Assembly (NCBI GenBank): GCA_964427955.1
Contig: CAYRWY010000329.1
Coordinates: 1 to 6,781, forward strand
Length of the DNA stretch: 6,781 nt
DNA from: JACRBK01 sp964427955
GTDB taxonomy: Bacteria; Chloroflexota; Anaerolineae; Aggregatilineales; Aggregatilineaceae
Direction: 5' to 3'
Below are positions 4,227 to 6,781 of the stretch, in pieces. The notes under the pieces are model-generated. The model was not told the origin of the DNA and made no database searches. It worked only from the letters and a program-made list of their open reading frames with translations. The first letter of the stretch is position 1. The number at the start of each line of letters is the position of its first letter. A program made the position numbers and the translations under genes.

Positions 4227-6781
4227 TTATTCGGCGTCTTCGGCCTGTTCGGCGCGGGGCGTCGTCGGCTTGAGCTTGAGCACTTCGCGCGGCTTGCTGC
4301 CGCTCTCCGCCGGGCCGATGATGCCGTCTTCTTCCATCATATCGATCATCTTGGCCGAGCGGGTGTAGCCGATGCGCAGCCGCCGCTGGAGCAGGGAGAT
4401 CGACGCTTTGCCGAGCCGCTGGACCAGATCGACCGCTTCCTGGTAAAGCTCGTCGTCGTCCTTGCTCTCGCCGTCGGTCGCCCCGGCGCTCATCTCTTCT
4501 TCATCCCAGAAGGCGCGCTGGGCTTGCGGCGCGGCGGTCTTGCGCCGGGAGGCCGCGTCGTCGTCCGCCAGGGCGGTCCGGGTGAGCGTGATATCGCGGC
4601 TGGGCGAGGCCAGCACGTCGCGCGCGCCGGTCGCATCGGCCTTTTGCAACACCTGCGCTTTCCAATAGCTGGTGATGCGGTTGATCTCCTCGTCCGAGAC
4701 GTACACGCCCTGCATACGGAGCGGAGCGGCAGCGTCCGGCGACTGGTAGAGCATATCGCCGCGTCCCAGCAGCTTTTCGGCGCCGGGCTGGTCGAGGATA
4801 ACGCGCGAGTCCACCGAGGAGGCCACGGCGAAGGCGATGCGGGCCGGGAAGTTGGCTTTGATCAAGCCGGTGATGATGTCCACGCTGGGGCGCTGCGTAC
4901 TGATGATCAGGTGGATGCCGGTCGCGCGCGCCATCTGCGCCAGGCGGGCCAGCAGGCGCTCGGTTTCGTCCGGCGCGAGCATCATCAGGTCGGCCAATTC
5001 GTCCACCACCACGACGTAGTAGGGGATCTTCTGCCCTTCCGGGCCGATCTTGGCGTTGTAGTCGATGATGTTGCGGGCGGAAATGGACGCGAACTTGCGG
5101 TAGCGCTCCTCCATTTCGCGCTGGACCCATTGCAGCACGCCGACGATCCGTTCCAGGTCCACCACGACGGGCGCGACCAGGTGCGGGATGCCGTTGTAGC
5201 CGGTCAATTCCACGCGCTTGGGGTCCACCATGATGAACTGCACATCCTGCGGCGAGTTTTCCAGCAGCAGGCAGGCGATGATCGAGTTGACGCAGACCGA
5301 CTTACCGGAGCCGGTCGTCCCGGCGATCAGCAGGTGGGGCATGGCGGTCAGGTCGGCGGCGACGGGCGAGCCGTCCACGCCCAGGCCGAGCGCGAGGCGC
5401 AGCTTGGAATCGATGCGGCGGAATTCGGGCGCGTCCATGATGTCGTACAGCCCGACCAGCGCCACCTCGTCGTTGGGGACTTCGATCCCGACGAAGCCTT
5501 TGCCGGGGACCGGCGCTTCGATACGGATCGACTTTGCGGCCAGCGCCAGCGCCAGATCGGCATCCAGGCGGGCAATCGCGCCCACTTTGACGCGCATCTT
5601 TTTGCCCTGGCGGCCATTCACGTAATCCGGCTCGACGCCGAACTGGGTGATCACGGGGCCGGGGTTGACTTCGACCACCTTGCCGGGCGCGCCGAAGCTG
5701 AGCAGCGTATCCTCGATCACCCGCGCTTTGTCCAGCAGAATTTCGTCGTTGATGCGCTTTTCGTCGCCGCGCCGCAGCAGGCTGCGATAGTCGGGCGGCT
5801 CGTAGCGGCCCTTCCCCCGCGCGGTCGAACGGCTCTCCGGGGCATTGGCTCCCGAAGCGACGGCAGCGGCGGGTTCGTGCTTCACCGCAGGCGGCTGCTT
5901 GTGCGGCAGCGTGGGATGGTCGGGAGCGCCGGTGCGCTGGACGACCGAGGGGCGTCCGACCGGAATGTTATCCGGGGAAGTGTCGCGCTTGCCCAACACG
6001 GACGGCACGACCGGGCTGCTGCCATTTTCGTCCTCGACTTCTTCGAAGTTATCTTCGTCGAAGTCGTTATCTTCTTCGTCGTCGTCCTCCGGTTCGACCG
6101 GCGCGGGCCGGGTCGGGATCTCGCCTGCCGGGCGGCTCAGCGGCGAGGGCGGTCCTGCCGGGCGGGGCGGGGTGGCCAACGCCGGGCGCGGGGGGATCGC
6201 CGCGGCGGGCGTCGTCGTCGATTCGCCGCCCACTTCGGCGGGCGCGGGACGCGTCGGCAGATCGGCGACCGGGCTGGGGCGCGGCGTGCTAGCCGGGGCG
6301 TCGGGAGCCGGTGCGGGCGTATCCGCGGCGGCATCCGGGGTGATCAACGGCGAGCGGCGCAGCATCCCAGGAGCCTGGATCGGCGCGGCGCCTTCACTGC
6401 GGCCCAGCGGCGCGGTCAGCGGGGCGCGGCGCAGCGGATCGAGTCCGACCGGGCGGGCGGGCGCCATCGGCACCGGGTCCGCCGCTTCGTCCGCCGGAGC
6501 GGGCGCAGGCGAGGCCGAGGCGTCCGGATCGAGGGGCTGTGGGCGATCCCCAAAGGGCGGTCGCCGCTGGAGCAGGTCGGGTCGGGCCGGTTGGGCAGGT
6601 TTTTCGTCGGCGGGCGGCGGATTTTCTTCGTCCTCCGGCGCATCGCGGCGGCTCAGGAGCGCAGCAGCGCCGACAGCGCCCGCGGCGGCCAGCGTACCCA
6701 GGCCGGGCCGGGCTTCCTTCGGCTCGTCGTCATCCGCTTCGCCGGTCGCCGGACGGCGCAGCGGGGACAGCGGCGCGGGCG
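4227..6781 (-). CDS. ftsK: DNA translocase FtsK/SpoIIIE, C-terminal part; N-terminus outside window
   Basis: FtsK is a septum-anchored hexameric ATPase that pumps chromosomal DNA during division and helps resolve dimers at dif through XerCD. 850 residues are visible. The frame stays open to the right edge, so the in-frame GTG at 6471-6473 is not the start and the membrane domain lies beyond the window. Numbering from that GTG: a low-complexity Pro/Ala/Arg linker up to about 220 with an acidic block (127-150), the alpha domain from RYEPPDYRSLL (223), Walker A GTTGSGKS (385-392, at 5298-5321), Walker B VVVVDE (487-492), and STQRPSVDIITGLIKANFP (525-543) with the following DQPGAEKLLGRGDML. A charged tether (about 605-671) leads to the winged-helix gamma domain (672-735; LLQRRLRIGYTRSAKMID), which in known FtsK reads KOPS polarity sequences and contacts XerD. 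All motor residues look intact. The TAA stop at 4227-4229 is followed by the terminator. Promoter and start are not in view. Confidence 0.97.
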   Translation of the reverse strand, partial: PAPLSPLRRPATGEADDDEPKEARPGLGTLAAAGAVGAAALLSRRDAPEDEENPPPADEKPAQPARPDLLQRRPPFGDRPQPLDPDASASPAPAPADEAADPVPMAPARPVGLDPLRRAPLTAPLGRSEGAAPIQAPGMLRRSPLITPDAAADTPAPAPDAPASTPRPSPVADLPTRPAPAEVGGESTTTPAAAIPPRPALATPPRPAGPPSPLSRPAGEIPTRPAPVEPEDDDEEDNDFDEDNFEEVEDENGSSPVVPSVLGKRDTSPDNIPVGRPSVVQRTGAPDHPTLPHKQPPAVKHEPAAAVASGANAPESRSTARGKGRYEPPDYRSLLRRGDEKRINDEILLDKARVIEDTLLSFGAPGKVVEVNPGPVITQFGVEPDYVNGRQGKKMRVKVGAIARLDADLALALAAKSIRIEAPVPGKGFVGIEVPNDEVALVGLYDIMDAPEFRRIDSKLRLALGLGVDGSPVAADLTAMPHLLIAGTTGSGKSVCVNSIIACLLLENSPQDVQFIMVDPKRVELTGYNGIPHLVAPVVVDLERIVGVLQWVQREMEERYRKFASISARNIIDYNAKIGPEGQKIPYYVVVVDELADLMMLAPDETERLLARLAQMARATGIHLIISTQRPSVDIITGLIKANFPARIAFAVASSVDSRVILDQPGAEKLLGRGDMLYQSPDAAAPLRMQGVYVSDEEINRITSYWKAQVLQKADATGARDVLASPSRDITLTRTALADDDAASRRKTAAPQAQRAFWDEEEMSAGATDGESKDDDELYQEAVDLVQRLGKASISLLQRRLRIGYTRSAKMIDMMEEDGIIGPAESGSKPREVLKLKPTTPRAEQAEDAE

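Noticed and set aside
6471..6473. GTG as the start of ftsK
   Set aside because: The frame remains open with the same linker composition to the window edge, no ribosome binding site is evident, and FtsK needs an N-terminal membrane domain upstream.
1..6781. Defence system, prophage, insertion sequence, CRISPR array or RNA gene
   Set aside because: I looked on both strands for transposase or integrase motifs, terminal inverted repeats, regularly spaced repeats and tRNA-like cloverleafs and found none.

Overview
This window is high-GC bacterial DNA (about 60-65% G+C by eye) carrying mostly housekeeping genes, almost all on the minus strand. It has two runs of exactly 100 N (1786-1885 and 3562-3661), so it is a draft scaffold, probably a metagenomic or short-read assembly. 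The gene content and the sequence flavour of the FtsK motor, PcrA and the amidohydrolase suggest a Chloroflexota (Anaerolineae-like) bacterium. That placement is an inference from memory of similar proteins and has not been tested.

Layout in minus-strand transcription order (right to left). 6781-4227 is the C-terminal 850 residues of an FtsK/SpoIIIE DNA translocase: a long Pro/Ala/Arg-rich linker with an acidic patch, the alpha/beta motor, an unusually long tether and the gamma DNA-reading domain. It is followed by a strong intrinsic terminator (4171-4207). A short regulatory interval then holds a good sigma-70-type promoter with two dyads beside or across it. Next comes panD (4042-3668), aspartate 1-decarboxylase, with its self-cleaving Gly24-Ser25 intact. 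After the second assembly gap come an amidohydrolase of the metal-dependent TIM-barrel type (3561-2269, start hidden in the gap), a 65-bp spacer with a degenerate 7-bp tandem repeat, and pcrA/uvrD (2203-160), which is interrupted by the first gap. On the plus strand, positions 1-194 read as the last residues of a protein resembling a family-4 glycosyltransferase, whose stop lies inside the 3' end of pcrA (tail-to-tail overlap).

How the genes relate: panD, the amidohydrolase and pcrA are co-directional, with no visible terminator in the readable intervals, and could be one transcript from the promoter at 4084-4111. Their roles (beta-alanine for pantothenate/CoA, an unknown hydrolase or isomerase, and DNA repair and transcription-conflict resolution) do not form an obvious pathway. 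I see no mobile element, CRISPR array, tRNA, rRNA or defence system. The points most worth a second look are small: the repeated Leu-Arg-Arg-Pro-like motifs in the FtsK linker, the dyads around the panD promoter, the heptad repeat before pcrA, the uncharacterised amidohydrolase, and the frame mismatch across the pcrA gap.
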